Shown here: positions 50,801 to 60,225 of the stretch, piece after piece
Numbering within the stretch: position 1 is the stretch's first letter
How the letters are laid out: each line of letters begins with the position of its first letter
Assembly: GCA_028829895.1 (NCBI GenBank)
Contig: CM054183.1
Span: 76,867,571 to 76,931,570, forward strand
Source: Sinotaia quadrata
Taxonomy: Eukaryota; Mollusca; Gastropoda; Architaenioglossa; Viviparidae
Direction: 5' to 3'
DNA length: 64,000 nucleotides
Notes under the pieces: generated by a model
What the model was told of the DNA's origin: nothing
Databases searched by the model: none
What the model saw: only the letters and a program-made list of their open reading frames with translations
Program-made: the position numbers and the translations under genes

Positions 50801-53800
50801 TTTAAATTAGGATTGTACTATTTAACTTTCTTTTAGAGAACCAGTTTAATTGGTTTATTGACTAGATCTGAATCACCATGAAAATGAGTTCCTTGTTTGC
50901 TGAACATTTGACTAGTTAAACTGTTAAGGTTTCTCTTTGAATTGCTTCTTCATGATTCTGGTATTGCTGGCTGGAAAGCATTTGCTCACTGAATAAGATA
51001 GAAGAAGAAAATCAATAGAAGATTTCTTTGCGAACTTCCAGAATTCTCCATTCTTCTATTGCAAGCATATCAGTGATTGATTAACACTTAATATGTCTTC
51101 AACAACTCTTTGAGACTAGATGCATTAAGAATATTTGTAGCTGCATTTTACAAACAAATAGGTAAACATGGTACACAAACTTGTTTATATAATTGAGTTG
51201 CCTGATTCATTGATTGATCATAAATAAATTATTTATTTTGTTTAAATAGTTATAAAAATATTTATAACTTCTGAAATCACATTTTACTATGCATTATAAT
51301 TTATATTTATGAATGTAGGCTTCTGTTAGAATCTATCTATCTATCTGTCTTTCTGTCTGTCTTTGTCTGCCTATGTCTCTATCACTCTCTCTGTGTCTCT
51401 TTCTCTTTCCTCTTGTTGCAGTACTTGACATGTGTCCTATGTTAAATATAGAAATGTTTAAAACCTTTGGTTTTACTGTAGGATGCATTTAAAACAGAGA
51501 TAATAGATAAACGGATACAATAACTTGAAGCACATCTCTTTAATAAACTTATAATATACATGAGTATTTGTATTAAAGCAGATGCACAAGCCATGATTTT
51601 GAAGAGTAATACAATTTAATTTTTTTACATAAAACTGAAAGTATAATTTAAAAATATGTCATTATTTTCAAAAAATATTTTTATATTTTTCTTATAAAAA
51701 TTTATTATTTTTTTTTGTAGGTTTTACTGGATGCTTCCAGATCAAGCAGCAGTGAACAGGTGTTCATAGCACCTCCTCCTTTGGTTGTTAAAGTGGAAAA
51801 TGCATTCAAACCTGTAAAATCACCATCAATGCTAACCTTCTCTGTTAAAAATTATGATGGAACAGAAACACATCACACCATTACACAGGAAACTAAGGGA
51901 GAAGTGGTCACTGAACTCACTGTCAGTATGGACAGCTCTTCACTTGACAGCATTGCAAAAGGCAAGTACAGCATTGTTGGGTAATATATGTAATGAAGAT
52001 AATTTGCTTTAAGTTTGTATATATGTTTAAAGGTTGAAAATGCAATCATGATTCACGTTAACTGCTTATTTGTAACTTGGTTGAGGAGAAATCTTTATAA
52101 ATTCCTATTGCTTGAGTTTAAAAACTTTATAATACATTCCCAAGATCTAGAAAATTAAATGTGGTATAGCATATCAATACCTTAACAAAGTATTTTATAA
52201 AAATAATAATATTCCTACTTATTTCTAGTACTTATAGTTACTTATACTATAGTATATTTACTCATACAGCCTAGATCAGGGCTGGTGAACCCATGGCACA
52301 CATGGGCATACGAGACGAGTGTGCATGGCCCGTCATGATGCTGAGATAAACAAATTATTATTCTTGCAAAATCACTAAAATCTTATATAATTGCTACTGT
52401 AAAAATATATCAGATAGACATTACTTAATAATGAAGAGACCCTATCAGTTATCCACTATGACTATAGCCTATCCCAATCTTATTTTTTATATTACTGTGT
52501 TTCGCTAGTGGAAGTAGTGTGCACAATAAATTTTAAACAAGATACACTCATATTTGAATGAGATCTTGTGACCAACAAGCCACGAGCGTCTGCTATATTG
52601 TTGATATTGAAAATAATTACCACTAATAATCTTTTATAAGATAATTAGCCTAAAATGTCATTCTCAAAAGCCAAAGAAGACAAAGCTTTCCGAAGATTGA
52701 AGTGGCAGAGATTTCCAAGATTGGTGGAATCAACAATATGGAATTATCAACAGAGTAAGGCCTTATGTGTCGTGTTTGGAAAGTGTTGTTTGTCGAACAT
52801 CTTCAGTTAAACATCATTTTGTGACCAATCACAGCTGGCTTCATGGCAAAAGCAAAGATGAACAAAGAGTTCATCTATCGCACGAGATAAAAAAACTTTA
52901 CAAACCATTTCTTTTGTGAAATTTGTTAACAGTACATCTAACTTAGTGGCTGCAAGTTTTGAAGTTCCAAAACTCATAGCTAGGCATGGAAAGCCTTTTT
53001 CATACACTACTCTGCCAATAGGACTTTCTGTCTAACAGTTTAAACTTGCACATAATTCAGGGTGATTATAAAATCATTATTTACTCTAGTAATACTATTA
53101 GTAATAGAGAAATCTTGTATAGGCACATATTTATTATGACAGTATGAATAGGAACAATTCCTATTTTTTAAAATGAGATAAGATTTTTATTGTTATATTT
53201 GGTTATATATTTTGTTAATTCTTAGTGCAAATGGTTGTCAGTTTTAATAAAGAACTTATTTACTAAAAAGTCTCATAATAATTTTAAAAATAACTTCTAA
53301 TTTGAATACTTGTGCAGAACGGCATTCTACTTCCATGTCTGCTAACAGTTCAAACTCTAGTCTGTCTCCAGCCAGCTCAACACCATCCACACTGCCAAAC
53401 TCTCCAGAAGATGCACCCAACCATTTTCTTCCAAATGTTCAGTTTATGGATGCTGGAGCCCACTGGGCACGTTCATCAGCTGTCGTTCTTCGTTTTCACA
53501 GGTATGCTTTTTCATTTTTGTTTTTCTTGCATTTGGAAATCATGCATTAAAATAAAGTGGTAATAATGTTTTAAGTATTTCTCAGTAAGTAGGCAAGTAT
53601 GGTCATTTCTCAAGATCTTATATAATTTACATTTAGTACCATAGGTTAATTCTACTTTTTTTATTGTAGCATTTTAAAGTAGTTTTCCATTTGTACTTTA
53701 TTGACATATCTTCTTATCATCAAAATCATTTCATTAAAACTGATTACAAGGATCAGCAAATGTTTGTTGTGAAAACTGACAATAAGATGACCTCATACAT

Positions 53801-56800
53801 GATTGAATTACAACTTTTTGTTTGTAAATTTCTAATTTTTTGATTGATAATTATGATTTTCCAGTAACCAGTTGTTTCTGAATATTGTCAATAAAATTAC
53901 CTCAGGCATGATTGAATTACAAGATTTTGTTTGTAAATTTCTTATTTTTTTAATTTATAATTGTGATTTTTCAGTAATCATTTGTTTCTGAATGATGTCA
54001 ATAAAATTACCTTATTGATGATTGAATTACAGGATAATGTCTTTAAATTTTTATTTTTAATTGATAATATTGATTTTTCAGTAACAATTTTTTTCTAAAT
54101 GATATTATAAGGTTACTTACAGTTTCTTATTTTAAAAAAAATATTGATAATCATGATTTTCAGTAATCAGTTGTTTTTATAATGTTTACAGTAGGATTAC
54201 ATGTGCATACAATCAACCCTCCAAAATCCCACTCGTAAGCTCACAATTTGTCATTAGCAGGCTCAGAAAATAACCAGTAGGCTATCTTAAGGCAATATTT
54301 TTTTTCAACAAAGATCATGATTTTCTATCTATTATTTTAGAAAATATATATTACTGGCAATCAATTTAACTAGCATTTTAGATTAGATGCGAGTTGTGAT
54401 TACTGAGAATATAGAATTAGAATAACAATAATAATGCACTTATGATATTAGTAATACACTACAGTCAGAGTAGGAGTCAGGAATTGGACTTCTAAAATTT
54501 CAGGAGTCATTTTGACCAACTCTAAAACCCTGTTCAGAAGAGTTGATTGTGTCAGCAGCAAGTATCTGTCTCTGTCAGACATCACATGGCCAACATGGGT
54601 ATCATGTATTGTGTGCTATGGGCCCTGTTTTAGGTTCATTCATTTACAGTTTGTGTTTGTTTAAATCTTCAGTGTCTTTTATTCATCACCCACTTCTGTA
54701 GCTAATTAAAAATGTCGAAATACATGTAGTTAAAACCTTCAGCATAATAAGTGACAATGAAGCAGTCAAAAGATATTTTTGTTTTTAAAAAACAAAGTGA
54801 TGTTGAAACCAAATGTGTGGATCAGTCATTGCCCAGCACATCGCAGCAAATTGGTGAATCTGTAGGAGCAGATGAATCTATTGTTGCCAGGAGTAGAGGT
54901 ATGCTGTGCAAAAATAAACTCTTCAAATGCAAATTTTCAAAAATGAAAAGCAAGGTGGCAGTGGCTGATTTATAGGTTAGATAAAATGTTTTTATATTTT
55001 TAAAAATTATATTTATAAAAGAAGTAATAAAACTGAATATTTTTTATTTTACAACAAAGACAAATATATATAGTCTTTTATTTTTTGTTTACTTGAATCT
55101 ATTATTATATATTTGATGTTAGCAGTAATTTTCATCCACCACCCCCCACCGCTATTGGCATTCTTTCACTAGCAAGTTGTCATAACAAATTACAAGTTAC
55201 TTAGCTAAAATTTTCAAATTATTTACAATTATGATCTTACGCTTTTTATTGCATCCGACTTCATCTTTAGGCCATAATCCATTAGTAAATATGCAGCTAC
55301 TATAAACAATTTGTTTGCATCAACATGTCAAAAAAATCATTCTGAATTTTAAAAAATATATTTATTTTTGCAAATTATTTTTCATACCATATATTAAAAT
55401 CAACATGGTCTTTGCAATTATTTTAAAAAAATAAATATTGCTCATCCATCAATAGTTCTATGATGTAAATGAATATTTTGAATCAGGTACCTGTAAAGTG
55501 TTATTTGTTATTGTTATGACCATATATATTTACCATGTTACTAATTTGTCATCACAAGGGCTAGGATTTTATGACCTAAAAATTGCTAGAAAATTACCTT
55601 TAAAAAAGTAAAAATGCCTTATAATTAATTATAAAACAAAAGAGAGTGACCTAAAAATACAATATTATTTTTTTAATTTCCATTCTAAACTAAAATGCTT
55701 TGTATTATTAAAAGAAGACAAAGAGATAAAACAAAAAAGAACCTAAAAAATATAATGTAAATTTTTCACTGTTGCTGTGCCAAATTCAAATTATATTACT
55801 AACCAAAAAATTGACCATTTAAACAAAACAATGAAAAAACCAAATAATACAACTTAATATTTGTAGTTTTAGTGACAAACTGAAAGTCTTTTTATTAATC
55901 AAAAACATTCCATCTAAAATACACAACAAAAAGAAACCTTAAAATACAATTTAATCTTTCCTTGTTTCTATGACAAACTGAAAATTTTAATTTTACTATT
56001 AACATAATTACTTTTTTTTAAAATCAACACGAAAGACTTAAAATTACAACTGAACATTTTTACAATTTCTATAGCAAATTGAAAATTTTTATTTCACGAG
56101 TCCATGTATTACATTGCACAACAAAAAACATGCAGATTTTCGAAAGAGAATGACTTTCTATTGTCTGCCAAAAAAGCTTTGAGCATTGTAAAGCTCTTTT
56201 CCACTTCTTCTGACCTCACAGGAGCCTATATGAAATAAACATCACAATTTAAATCCCATGAAATTTCACCATGGAAAAAGCTTTTCCTGATAGTACATCT
56301 GAAATTAAGCACACATTTTCATATCCCATATGTTTTTTCAAAACTTGCTCAAGTTTCCTTTGCACAATCTTTCCTACATTTCCAGTCATTGTCTAAATAA
56401 TTCACATTGTTCTTTATCAAATCTATCTTATCCACTATTGGAACTGCTAACTTTTCCAAAAACATTGGAACCAGGCAGAAATCTAAACTTTGACTTTATA
56501 TAGGTAAATTTACTCGAAATATGGTTTAAAAAATTTAAGATGATTTAAGAACTATTTTAAAGACATTCTTGTGCATTTTTCATAATTTTTGGCAGAATAT
56601 GGCAATTTTTAAAATAGGTTTTTCAGTTATTTTAAGTGTTAAAAGTGATTCTTTTATTTGCATTTGTTAATGTGATATTTCTTTTATGCAGTGAAAGCAG
56701 CATTATAATTGAGCATTAAAAAATCTCCATTTAAAATCATTCTTTTCTTTTCTTTCTTCTTTTTTAGATGGTTTAACCTACCAGATTCCAGTGATCCAAG

Positions 56801-58090
56801 AAAAAGTCCAACCTTAGATGGGTTTGTAATATTTTATTTAATAAAGTTTGCATTAACATATAGTTAAACTAATGGGTTTGTATTTATTTAATAAAATATT
56901 CTTCCTTTAGTCTTACTTATTACAAATTTATGTTTTTAAATCATAGATAATAATTAAATAATTCTTGTGGTAAAGCTTTGTGCTTAAGTACTGTAATGTT
57001 TAGACAGGAAAATTGGATTTTTGAGTGAAAAGATAAGAATTCAAAGGCTCCTATCATACCTAATGTTTTGTCATAGTGTATATGGTTTTGATGCATCAGA
57101 TTGTCTGATGCAAACATGCATAGGCAGAAGCTTGCAGTGTACATGATACACATGCAAGTGAATGACCCACAAATGGTCAAGCTGTTGGGTATTTTCTTGA
57201 GGGTATATGTGGACCCCTAAAGGATTACTAATGGGTATTCTCATGGGGGTATATATGAACCCCTGATGGACTGACTCATTTTTTCTAAGTAAATTAAGTT
57301 TTTCCTGAACATTGATCATATGTGTATGTATATATATAGCCCTTCAGTTCCATGCTGCTACATATTTTCTCTGTCTGTACCCTGCTCTAAGGACTCAGAT
57401 TATTCTTCTCAAGGAACACACTACTTGCTTAGCACTTGAAATGTTTATCTCCCCTAGAAGCTTACATGGGACCTTCTGGCTTTGGCTTATATATTAGTGT
57501 GAATGTATTGCCTTCCTATAGTAGGCACATCAGGTAAGTATTTAGGAAAAATTCCTTTTTTTTTTGTAATCATTTGTTATAAATGGGATTGGGTTGTCTT
57601 GTGTATAGATGTTATTTTATTACTTAAATATTAAGATACACTTCAACATCAATATTGTTATGCAAATGTTATTAATATGTTTCCTTGCTCCTATGCACAT
57701 TTTACAGATAACATACCATAGCCTATATGAATGAAATTGTTCATTTAAGTTTCACTATGATATGAATATGTTGCAACAGCAATAACCAAACACATGCTTA
57801 TTTAACATTATTGTTATTGTTTACAAGTTCTTATGTAAATCTCTGCTCATTTTTGCAGCAATCAAATTAAATCAGCTAGTGGCCTTCGAATAATTGAACT
57901 TCGCAATGAAGCTGAAGGCTCTGTTTTCCACCATTGGGAGTTTCTGAGTGAATCACCACCCATCAAATTTTGCCTCAAGCGTTCACGTATTAAGAACCTT
58001 CCTGAAAACTGCCCCAACATTGTTGTTCTTGCAGAAGACAGTTATGGCAATATCATGAAAAAGAGAATAAATATAAGCAAGTTGGAGTAA
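34882..58090 (+). CDS. YIL108W-like putative zinc metallopeptidase, 7 coding exons, 622 aa
   Basis: Join 34882-35590, 36078-36210, 46166-46481, 51721-51961, 53318-53501, 56768-56821, 57859-58090: 1869 nt, 622 aa, all junctions in phase. The N-terminal ~240 residues (PLIIGDVDCF, RPVYIVCADDCGYFQGPED, LGAQLIQSFTAEKM) and the segment GGGLALFGTGNLHTW lead into WANYATGLGASLHELGHTFDL and AHTTTGIMSRGFDDLHKVF. HELGHTFDLAH (297-307) is a HExxHxxxxxH zinc site with catalytic Glu298; Met313 may be a metzincin-type Met-turn. This matches the fungal/animal family of yeast YIL108W (putative metallopeptidase, Pfam Metallopep), whose substrates are, as far as I know, undefined. A Ser-rich linker (about 318-350) and another (about 386-480) separate it from a C-terminal domain (about 480-622). 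There is no signal peptide or transmembrane segment, so a cytosolic or nuclear location is likely. I see no jacalin-like domain of the kind found in some fungal members. Confidence 0.9.
35748..35801. repeat. (GT)n microsatellite
   Basis: About 26 GT units in metallopeptidase coding intron 1, between exons 1 and 2. Confidence 0.97.
36078..36210 (+). CDS. Metallopeptidase exon 2
   Basis: Acceptor TTATTTGCAG ends at 36077; donor GTTCGT at 36211 (phase 2). It encodes G-GGGLALFGTGNLHTWAPSLD and a basic stretch KIDRRRFMDDSAYR. GLALFGTGNLHTW is a conserved block of the YIL108W family immediately before the zinc site. Confidence 0.93.
37305..37480. repeat. ~57-60-bp tandem repeat, 3 copies
   Basis: Units share GTTTACTGTCAGCATTTGGT and ACTGCATATAAATGC, then GTTTGAGTGCACATCGG. 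Located in the 10-kb intron 36211-46165; the block 37190-37690 is locally GC-richer. Confidence 0.92.
38187..38290. mobile_element. pogo/Tigger-like terminal sequence with subterminal palindrome
   Basis: CAGTGGTACCTCGCATAACG resembles the ends of Tigger/pogo elements. CGCATAACGAAC (38198-38209) is repeated in perfect inverted form as GTTCGTTATGCG (38230-38241). No matching opposite terminus was found, so the element is truncated or the assignment is wrong. Confidence 0.4.
39360..39612. repeat. 35-bp tandem array, 7 copies
   Basis: Units share GTAAGTAAAGTTCTGAGTGG and GGTAGGAAGAAGACA. Each copy presents ACAG|GTAAGTA-like donor sequence on the sense strand of the 10-kb intron (ACAGTAAGTAAAG). 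The reverse frame is open only because of the period. Confidence 0.96.
40385..40520. repeat. CA-rich microsatellite tracts
   Basis: Interrupted (CA)n runs around 40393-40405 and 40470-40503. A C homopolymer of about 14-16 lies at 40850-40864. Confidence 0.85.
42029..42241. mobile_element. hAT MITE, 213 bp
   Basis: Begins CAGGGATTCTCAATAGGGGG and ends (reverse complement) CAGTGGTTCTCAATCTTTCT, a typical Charlie-like hAT end pair. Flanking octamers ATCTAGAC and AGCTAAAG match 5/8 with the CTA centre kept, a weak remnant of a target duplication. Inside lies a GGGGTGGGGTGGGG tract next to a CA run. Intron 36211-46165. Confidence 0.7.
43195..43542 (-). repeat. 1.6-kb LTR-like repeat, copy 4 (inverted, truncated to ~350 bp)
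   Basis: On the reverse strand it begins TGTGAAGCCAATGCCACCTA and follows copies 2 and 3 through GACACCAGTCTCACTT, the CCCATCCACCCAC block and GTCAATAAATTTAATAAAAC, then stops. In the 10-kb metallopeptidase intron. Confidence 0.85.
44330..44790. repeat. ~60-bp tandem array, 7-8 copies
   Basis: Units share GAGTATTTAAAATACTTTTG and GGTATTTGACCATTTTTCAT TTCATGGAATATG. Related motifs decay rightwards to about 45080. Same 10-kb intron. Confidence 0.92.
45270..46175 (+). repeat. Decayed ~35-40-bp array of 3'-splice-site-like units, split by a LINE fragment
   Basis: Units of the form (A/T)-rich, CATTTTAGrgAGTACTatTG recur at about 45285, 45322, 45355, 45395, 45430, 45465, 46045, 46075 and 46120. 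The last one, TTATTTTAGAGAGTACTATTG (46158-46178), is the true acceptor and first codons of metallopeptidase exon 3. The LINE fragment 45499-46015 interrupts the array. Confidence 0.75.
45499..46015 (+). mobile_element. 3' end of a non-LTR retrotransposon, frameshifted
   Basis: The frame from 45548 reads FLYACKSCTLTMDLEMRIQA and TEMRCFQRLLGILYRDHV, then shifts near 45770 to HVTRSTGLAKTIIQGNVQGG and RRRGRQRKRWEDNISEWTGL, a set I recognise from the C-terminus of animal endonuclease/reverse-transcriptase polyproteins. It ends with CCCCAGCAGTCGACAAGACT and a GATAGATTGATTGATT 3' tail. The catalytic domains are missing (5' truncation). Clade not assigned. Confidence 0.82.
46166..46481 (+). CDS. Metallopeptidase exon 3 (zinc site)
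   Basis: Acceptor TTATTTTAG ends at 46165; donor GTAAGT at 46482 (phase 0). It encodes EYYWANYATGLGASLHELGH TFDLAHT with Glu298 and the three His ligands, then GIMSRGFDDLHKVF, a Ser-rich segment and NQLRRYKDVCYGSPYRR. Another GT at 46290 (after CACAAG) could act as an alternative donor but would shift the frame relative to exon 4 only if phases differ; the longer form keeps the HKVF sequence. Confidence 0.94.
46840..48330. repeat. Long tandem array: 45-bp core, 39-bp core, decayed flanks
   Basis: A 45-bp unit (AGACCTAATGATGATTTCTG, ATTAGTCATTGCAGACTCCA) is repeated about 9 times at 46985-47400. A 39-bp unit (AAAGATGACTATTGATTAGC, TTGCACACTGGACATGCCT) is repeated about 7 times at 47640-47930. 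Both share the ancestral theme GAT...ATTGATTAG..TGCACAC..., and decayed relatives fill the gaps and flanks. In metallopeptidase intron 46482-51720. Confidence 0.93.
48440..50400. repeat. ~2-kb GC-richer block, possible interspersed repeat
   Basis: The composition change is sharp at both sides. It contains a TTTTATTAAAGAAATAAAATAA-like stretch near the left and a small 24-bp tandem (CCTTTAGACAAGTGTCTC, about 49625-49720). The build parallels the 1.6-kb LTR-like family, but sequence identity is not obvious. Single copy in the window. Confidence 0.3.
51721..51961 (+). CDS. Metallopeptidase exon 4 (GC donor)
   Basis: Acceptor TTTTTTTGTAG ends at 51720. It encodes VLLDASRSSSSEQVFIAPPP, then LTFSVKNYDGTETHHTI and SSSLDSIAK. 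The frame closes soon after, and the only donor that both keeps phase with exon 5 and has a strong consensus is AAAAG|GCAAGTA at 51962, a GC donor. GT donors at 51979 (GTAATA) give a stop in the next exon; GTATGG at 51925 is in phase but weak. Confidence 0.85.
52277..53020 (+). pseudogene. hAT transposase N-terminal relic
   Basis: CAGGGCTGGTGAACCCATGG at 52277 looks like a hAT end. From 52655 a broken frame reads MSFSKAKEDKAFRRLKWQRF, then frameshifted SVKHHFVTNHSWLHGK and VAASFEVPKLIARHGKPFSYT-like sequence around 52940-53010. This matches the N-terminal part of GTF2IRD2/ZBED5-type hAT proteins. Multiple frameshifts; no catalytic part is visible. It lies in the GC-AG intron 51962-53317. Confidence 0.65.
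53318..53501 (+). CDS. Metallopeptidase exon 5
   Basis: Acceptor ACTTGTGCAG ends at 53317; donor GTATGC at 53502 (phase 2). It encodes E-RHSTSMSANSSNSSLSPAS, a Ser/Pro/Thr-rich linker, then LPNVQFMDAGAHWARSSAVV and LRFH. The serine-rich part is probably disordered; the structured C-terminal domain starts near FMDAGAHW. Confidence 0.88.
53780..54185. repeat. ~110-bp tandem repeat, 3-4 copies
   Basis: Units share ATGATTGAATTACAAGATTT, GTTTGTAAATTTCTTATTTT and TGATTTTTCAGTAATCA...TTGTTTCTGAAT. Every copy carries a TTTTTCAG|TAA acceptor-like site. In intron 53502-56767. Confidence 0.85.
55560..56130. repeat. Degenerate ~100-110-bp repeats
   Basis: Motifs TTCTATGACAAACTGAAAAT TTT and AACAAAAAGAAACCTAAAA TACAATTTAAT alternate four or five times. 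Strongly diverged, AT-rich, intronic. Confidence 0.55.
56768..56821 (+). CDS. Metallopeptidase exon 6 (54 nt)
   Basis: Acceptor TTTCTTCTTTTTTAG ends at 56767; donor GTTTGT at 56822 (phase 2). It encodes R-WFNLPDSSDPRKSPTLDG. It is too short to appear as an open frame by itself but is required to join exons 5 and 7 in phase. Confidence 0.85.
57859..58090 (+). CDS. Metallopeptidase exon 7 (C-terminus and stop)
   Basis: Acceptor CTCATTTTTGCAG ends at 57858. It encodes NQIKSASGLRIIELRNEAEG, SVFHHWEFLSESPPIKFCLK, NCPNIVVLAEDSYGNIMKK and ends ISKLE with TAA 58088-58090. A compact beta-rich end of the family domain. It has no ATG-initiated frame of its own, so simple ORF calling misses it. Confidence 0.9.
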
Positions 58091-59280
58091 GCTGCAAATT
58101 TGACATATAACAGCAGACATAATTAGATTAGTGACATCTTTTTAAATTCTTTTACTTTGACTACAATATTTAAAGAAAGAAACAAATTAGATAATTCTGT
58201 CCATGATGGGCTTTGACATTTTTGATAGTTCTTACAAAACGCTTGCTTTGTCCATAATATGATTCTGTCTGTGATGTGCTATGACATTTTTATAGTTCTT
58301 ATAAAAAAAAATTTCATTAACTGTATTTGTTCATTAACTACATTATTATTATTGGCAAAATTTGATTTTAATGGCATTTTAATTTTAAACTGAACATAGT
58401 TTTTTTTTATTAAACATTTTATACCAAATAGCATTTATTTGTATAATGATTTTACCTAACATAATGCTACAAGCATTGCTGTTTATTTGAATGGAGGGAT
58501 GATAAAATAATTGTTGGATAGGTTTTTAAAAAAAAAAATTGGCTAGATACAACTCCCTGAAGAGCAGATAAAATTATTGCCTTGATTATAACTGTACATT
58601 GTAATTTTTTTTAGATAGAAATAGAAGACACTTTTTAAGAATCATATGAACTACATTAGACTCTCACTTATATAGGATCAAGGATGAAATGGGATAAAGG
58701 TTCCCAGATAATCACAATTTTGGTTAATCCACCATTAATATAATGTGCAAATGCATTTACACAAAATATTGTTTATATCAAAATATATCACATTTATGAA
58801 CTTAAATGTACTTTATTATATGAAATAAGAAAGCAAAGAAGCTAGGTTTTTCTGTTTATTCTTGTAACCAACCAGAAGATATATTTTCAAACTCTACTCC
58901 TCTTTCTTTTAATTTCAAAAAAATAATTTGCTTGTACAGCTCATATGGCATTTAAAACCAGGACTCCTTGAGCCCTCTACTGATGGCAACAAAACCATTG
59001 CTGAAGAATATTGTACATAAAGATTGTTTTAGGGGGATGATACTCCACAAAGAGTTAGAAATTCCTCCTAACTTAAAAAGCATATTTTTGTTTGTCGCAA
59101 TATTGTGCACTGTTTTTTTCATTAATATATTCATTCTTGACTAATTTGACCATCACGCCTTTTTCAGATTTAAGAAAATTATTTTCTAAAGTTTTGTTCT
59201 GTAAAAAGAACAATCCTTTATATTTCAACTCTGATCGTGTATGGCTTTTCAAATTTCAAATTATGTGAAATTAATAAAAT
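58091..59280 (+). other. Metallopeptidase 3' UTR / flank, with a possible pogo-like relic
   Basis: AT-rich. Candidate poly(A) signals are ATTAAA near 58409 and AATAAA at 59273-59278. At about 58656 the sequence TTAGACTCTCACTTATATAG and later CCAGATAATCACAATTTTGG TTAATCC resembles Tigger/pogo terminal sequence; the rest of that element was not recognised. Confidence 0.35.
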
Positions 59281-60225
59281 AACATATATATATATATCTT
59301 CACAGTGCATATTGCCAGCAATCAGTCTTTGTTATGCTGTGACAAAGTATTTTTAGCAGCACTTTTTCATATACCATATTTTGTGCATCATTCTCTAAGC
59401 AGTCATGTTCAATATTTTATACCTACCTGTATAATATGTATTATATTTTAATGTCTCAATTAACCTGACCACAGAAAAATGTAATACAATTTACAGAAAA
59501 TAAATAGACTATACTAAAAATTAATGTAAATTAACAATATATGTAATGATTCTATTGTATTTATTTAATAAGAAACAAAGAAACAGAATATTGAAATGAG
59601 CAAAACCATATTCACAGAAATGAGGTTATCAAAGTGTGATTGCCGTCATTATTTGATTTTTATGAACAATTAGTGAAAACGAAACATTCCTTTATGAAGA
59701 TGTCTACAGAAAATAAAAAAGCCTCCCTTCAACAAAAACAATTAGTATCACATGCTTAGAACAAAATAATTCAGGATTCATGTTACAAAGATTTTTGCTA
59801 AACAAGTTGTTCAGAGATCATATTAAAGGGGTTAGCAAAATAAAATTCAATATTTTACAGTACACTAAAAGGAAAAAAATATCTAAATTAACTTTGGATA
59901 CAACTATTCTGTATTAGGAGATGAAAAACTCTGTGTTCCATGGCATTTATAGATAATAATAAATTTGATTTTTGTATTCTTTAAAAAATAATATGGACAC
60001 AGTGCTATTAAAAATTTAATTTAATAATATTTATTTTAAAACAGAATTCTTATATAACAATTTTTTAAAAAATCATTTCAGTCTTTGAACATTTATGTAG
60101 AAGCTCTAGACAAAAAGTTAAATTTATAGCATTGATGAAATTTAATCTCAGCATTTCATGCCACATGACATTATTTTACTAGAATTGTTTTTGTTTGTGC
60201 AGCTGAAGAAGTTAATGCAAACAAT
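59280..60225. other. AT-rich spacer
   Basis: An (AT)n tract near 59284-59297, then AT-rich DNA without open frames of note. I see nothing functional in it. Confidence 0.5.

Noticed and set aside
51979..51985. GTAATA as donor of metallopeptidase exon 4
   Set aside because: It leaves phase 2, and joining to 53318 reaches a stop codon within about 10 codons.
53302..53563. Second overlapping frame from 53312 in exon 5
   Set aside because: It is the +1 shadow of the true exon frame, which carries the Ser-rich linker and joins both neighbours in phase.
54751..54975. 74-codon frame (MTMKQSKDIFVFKKQSDVE...)
   Set aside because: Faintly like the N-terminus of some hAT proteins, but without a zinc finger or any catalytic block. 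Too weak to annotate.
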